Positions 61,081-64,000 of a DNA stretch of 64,000 bases are shown piece after piece. The notes under the pieces are model-generated. The model did not search any database. It was given only the letters and a program-made list of their open reading frames with translations, and was not told the DNA's origin. Origin of the DNA: Symsagittifera roscoffensis (lineage: Eukaryota; Xenacoelomorpha; Acoela; Convolutidae); assembly GCF_963678635.1 (NCBI RefSeq), contig NW_026971093.1:1-64000 (forward strand), read 5' to 3'. Every line of letters begins with the position of its first letter. The first letter of the stretch is position 1. The position numbers were made by a program, and so were the translations under genes.

Positions 61081-62680
61081 CGAACCAACAAATCCTAAAA
61101 ATTTTTCTTACCCAAAAATTATCGACCCTAAACGGTCGCGTTCTGGGAAATTCATCAAAAAAGTCGATTATGGTACCAAAATTATTCCAATCGGTTGGCT
61201 AGTCTTTGAGAAATCGCCAAAAACGCGTTCGTCAAATTGGCCTTTTTTCACCACCTAGATAGGTTCTGAAAGACTTTTTACTCAATTCTTAGTGAAAGTG
61301 CCCACAAATAATTGAAATGAGCGTAGTAGCCTCGTACAACACTGGAATAGTTCAAAAAACCGGACCAAAATTGGTTTGAAAACAGAAATTTGGCCAAAAA
61401 CTATCAAATTTCCACCCTCCGATTCCTTCCTTTTCCAATCTTTAAGATTCTAGCTCTATCCACGGAGCTATTCAGAGAGTTACTAAAAAATCTCTCTAGC
61501 AACCGAGCACGTTTTGCTAGAACGCTCCTAACACAAAAAGTTTTTTTGCTCTAACTGTAAAAACTCAAAATCTCGATCCTCAAAAGATATTGACGAAAAT
61601 CGGAAAGTTGCAGCAAAGTTTTTGATCGAAAAAAATTTGTTTTCGCCAAATTCTATTAAATTTTTTTCCGCGCGGTTTCTTCTTGAATAGGGAGATCGAA
61701 CTACGTTGTAGGTCACTGTACAGAAGCTTTTTGCTGTTCGGAAAAGCTCGGATATCTGAAATTTTGGGGTTGGTTAGTTTGGTCGAAAATCAGTAATTTT
61801 CGACAAAATTGTATGTTTCTCGGGTCTAAATAGGAGATAAGTAATATATAGTAACAATAATAATATATTAGTAGTCGTTAATTAATGTTACTATACTCTC
61901 CTTTGCATCAAAATACCCGAATTAAGACCCTTAACTCGGACATTCGCAATCGATGGAGGGTGCGATCGGACCGCGCCAATTGTGCCCCTCACCACTTAAG
62001 TTTTAATGAAATAGTACCCCAAAGATACTCAAATTTTGTCAACGATACCCAACAGTCGTTGTGGATGTTTTCCCTGATGCCCCTATTGAGTCTTGAACAC
62101 GTCGGTCAGCTTGCCACTCTACTCTCCGGTCACCGGCAAAACCAACACTAACGTGCTTAAATACTCAAATAACACTCAAGGGAGGGTACCTAACCCGCCA
62201 CCAAAACACTCAATTTTTCTATGAAAAACGATATAAATCAATCTGAAACGACAACAAATAGGAAGGTCAGATCGCATCTTGTCCGGAAACAAGATATAAA
62301 CTTTCTTTTTATGTTTTTTTTTGTTTTTGGTCTTTTTTTATTTTTGTTCTGTTTTTTGTACTTTTTTCTTTTCACATAAGTTTGTTTTTGGGTTTTTCTT
62401 GGTTATACACCTTTTTTGGTTTTACGCTTTCTCTTTATTTGTTTTTGGTCCCGGGACCTTGGGATCAGCGGGCTCATGACTTCCCACCTAAAGCTCCGGC
62501 CCCCGGATTTTTCAGTCTTAACTAAGTTAAAAAGCTAAGTAGCAATAGGCGGAGGATCGGCAACTTCCCCCTAGACGACAAAGGTCATTAAGGCCTCTAA
62601 CTCGGGCATAAGCCCGAAGCGAAGGGTTCGTCGCTGAAACGTTTGCTGATCATGATGGTCTTATGCCTTTGACAGGCCCA

Positions 62681-62693
62681 CCAAGGAGCGCCA
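62681..62693 (-). promoter_or_regulatory. Candidate primer-binding site of element B
   Basis: Minus-strand TGGCGCTCCTTGG, 12 bases inside the LTR end at 62706, matching the sequence and spacing of element A's site at 1124-1140. Confidence 0.45.
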
Positions 62694-62705
62694 TAAAAAC
62701 GTCTA

Positions 62706-63834
62706 TGTAACATTCGCCCAAATACTACACAGTGACGGAGCGTAGAAAAAGTACCTATAGACGACTGGCTTACGTCAATTACCTAAATTCTACTCGTTTT
62801 TCACCGTCTCGATTTAGCCAGTTGATTTTCTGGTCTGTCTAGGGCTAAGTAAAAAGTTATGTAACATTCGCCCAAATACTACACAGCGACGGAGCGTAGA
62901 AAAAGTACCTATTAACGACTGGCAGGCGTCAGTTACCTTAATACTACTCGTTTTTCACCGTCTCGACCTTGCCAGTTGATTTCTGGTCTGTTTAGGGCTA
63001 AGTAAAAAGTTACTATTTTTAGGCCATCAGTCAAACGACTTTTAATCAGCTTTCGTTCACATGCGAACACAACCACATAGCTGAGTCTTGGATCCTCAGA
63101 CTACGTGATTGTCATTAAAAACACGGCTCGAACAACCTATTTTAACATGTTTTTGTGTGACAGTTCTATATTAAATCCATTGGAGATGGATTGACCCTTT
63201 CCTCTTTCTAGCTACTCATATTCTAAAATATCAAATAATACCGGTGTTAATTCTACTCGTTTTTCACCGTCTCGATTTAGCCAGTTGATTTTCTGGTCTG
63301 TCTAGGGCTAAGTAAAAAGTTATGTAACATTCGCCCAAATACTACATGAGGCCGAATGTCACATTCATTGCTCAACACCTCATCTACTCACCTATGTTTT
63401 ATATATATACATAAATAGTATAACTAAAATCAACAATATCAACAATTTCAGCAATTGCAACACTCCTAATTCGAGGCACGGGAGGGTAGTGCTTTCTACC
63501 ACTTCCTCACCGAAGCCTCCTTTCCCACTAATTTCTTCCACTAAGGGTCTTATCGTGCGTGATTTTCACGATAAGAGGCTTCGTTTTTCTATCGTTCTCG
63601 TGTGACTGTTTTTCACTAGATTTGCGGTTGTTCTGTTTTTCTCAGCTTTTTTGGTCAAAATGGCCGTTTTTCATTTTTCTGAGAAATATCAACTTGACGA
63701 TCGAAATTTTGAAAATAGAAAATTTCACGATATTTCGACCCTCCTTTCAAGCACTTTTTCGCCGTTAAGGTCTTTTCTCTCTAATTCGTGCTTCGTCGGA
63801 CGGTTGCGCTGTGCCAATCTGGCAGAATGGCACA
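62706..63834 (-). repeat. Element B LTR
   Basis: On the minus strand it starts TGTGCCATTCTGCC at 63834, preceded by the purine-rich GGGGAGTA, and ends GGGCGAATGTTACA at 62706. Similarity to A's LTR is clear in the second half (GACGGTGAAAAACGAGTAG, GGTCAATCCATC, the CTCAGACTACGTG/GTGGTCTGGG area) but weak in the first. A TATA-like TTTTATATATATAC (plus strand, about 63400) is present. Its end module, beginning TGTAACATTCGCCCAAATAC on the plus strand, occurs three times (62706, 62862 and 63323), so the LTR has grown by partial duplication. Confidence 0.75.
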
Positions 63835-64000
63835 TACTCCCCGGACAGTCCCCATCAATGTTCCTATTGATCGCATAACACCGGGTTATCGTAAAGTAGT
63901 GTTCCAGTCCTCTATAATCAATCTTACAAATCGCATAAGAAAATGAAATTTATCTACTCCACCTCAACTCACTACGTGTCACAAATGGCATCATACTACA
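63835..64000 (-). mobile_element. Pre-LTR segment upstream of the element B LTR
   Basis: The minus-strand text TGTAGTATGATGCCATTT at the window edge and the 150 bases after it correspond to the segment before the 3' LTRs of A (22741-22894) and C (25376-25529). Its presence on the outer side of B's LTR suggests that the 3' end of another related element lies beyond the window and shares this LTR. Confidence 0.55.

Larger units (their letters stand above)
59731..62693 (-). other. Long untranslated leader of element B
   Basis: About 3 kb without a gene between the LTR side and Gag, the same length as in A. It contains two copies of a hairpin-bearing module of about 120 bases (60135-60256 and 60320-60440), a cluster of GGAGGG motifs on the plus strand (60610-61060), and a T-rich tract (62290-62450). 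Short open frames are present but none looks conserved. Confidence 0.55.
29219..63834 (-). mobile_element. Element B: second giant Ty3/gypsy-type retroelement, interrupted
   Basis: A minus-strand relative of element A, read from its LTR at 62706-63834 down to 29219. The pieces in order are leader, Gag region, protease-like region (to 56376), a short unknown segment (33208-33525) and two conserved cargo genes (29239-31001). The pieces are separated by a Polinton at 33526-56375 and a Polinton polymerase fragment at 31022-33207. RT, integrase, macro and SGNH regions are not present between the pieces, so large parts are gone. Protein similarity to A is moderate, so the two are different subfamilies. 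It is heavily broken (well over ten interruptions) and older than the Polinton. That all pieces belong to one insertion is inferred from orientation and order. Confidence 0.6.

Noticed and set aside
147-63834. Elements B and C as the two ends of one minus-strand element
   Set aside because: Their LTRs differ far more from each other than C's does from A's, so they cannot be the pair of one insertion; I keep them separate.

Overview
This window is repeat-filled invertebrate DNA, probably from a nematode and possibly a Caenorhabditis-like species. The AT-rich spacers, the TTTTAG/TTTCAG-type splice acceptors and the mix of elements suggest this, but no host gene is present to prove it. I see no rRNA, tRNA or CRISPR array. 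Nearly every base can be assigned to four interlocking virus-like elements, all treated here as fossils.

Element A (207-23807, plus strand) is a Ty3/gypsy-type LTR retrotransposon of about 23.6 kb, far larger than the usual 5-9 kb. Its LTRs differ by about 4%, end in the near-perfect inverted repeat TGTRACATTCG, and the 3' LTR is preceded by a purine tract (GGGGAGGA). A 3-kb leader full of CCGGAGGGG motifs is followed by gag, protease, RT-RNase H and integrase regions. After integrase comes about 10 kb of unusual cargo: a TARG1/OARD1-like macro domain, an SGNH (GDSL-type) hydrolase domain, a second alpha/beta domain with a G-I-N-D motif, and five unrecognised reading frames. A sits inside the 3' LTR of an older minus-strand relative, element C (147-206 and 23808 to about 26.4 kb), with a CTG target repeat. 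The two 3' ends therefore face each other as a large imperfect palindrome.

From 26.4 to 29.2 kb lies non-coding repeat DNA: two direct repeats of about 0.95 kb flank an SGNH-like coding fragment, followed by a piece resembling a Polinton terminus.

Element B (minus strand, about 63834 down to 29219) is a second, diverged member of the same giant retroelement group. It has an LTR at 62706-63834, a leader, gag, a protease-like region and, at its far end, homologues of two of A's unrecognised cargo genes. It is interrupted by a partial Polinton DNA-polymerase fragment (31022-33207) and by a near-full-length Polinton/Maverick (33526-56375). The Polinton has terminal inverted repeats of about 370 bp and a clear 6-bp target duplication (GGCATT).

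The Polinton carries protein-primed DNA polymerase B on the minus strand. On the plus strand it carries several small genes, a packaging ATPase, an integrase, minor and major capsid proteins, a pX-like protein, a small membrane protein and an adenain-like protease. A 5.13-kb block in its middle is tandemly duplicated almost without change (about five differences). The Polinton and all three retroelements are broken in many places.

The most interesting candidate for an undescribed system is the conserved post-integrase cargo of the giant retroelements (macro domain, SGNH hydrolase and novel proteins), shared in part by elements A, B and the 27.4-kb fragment.
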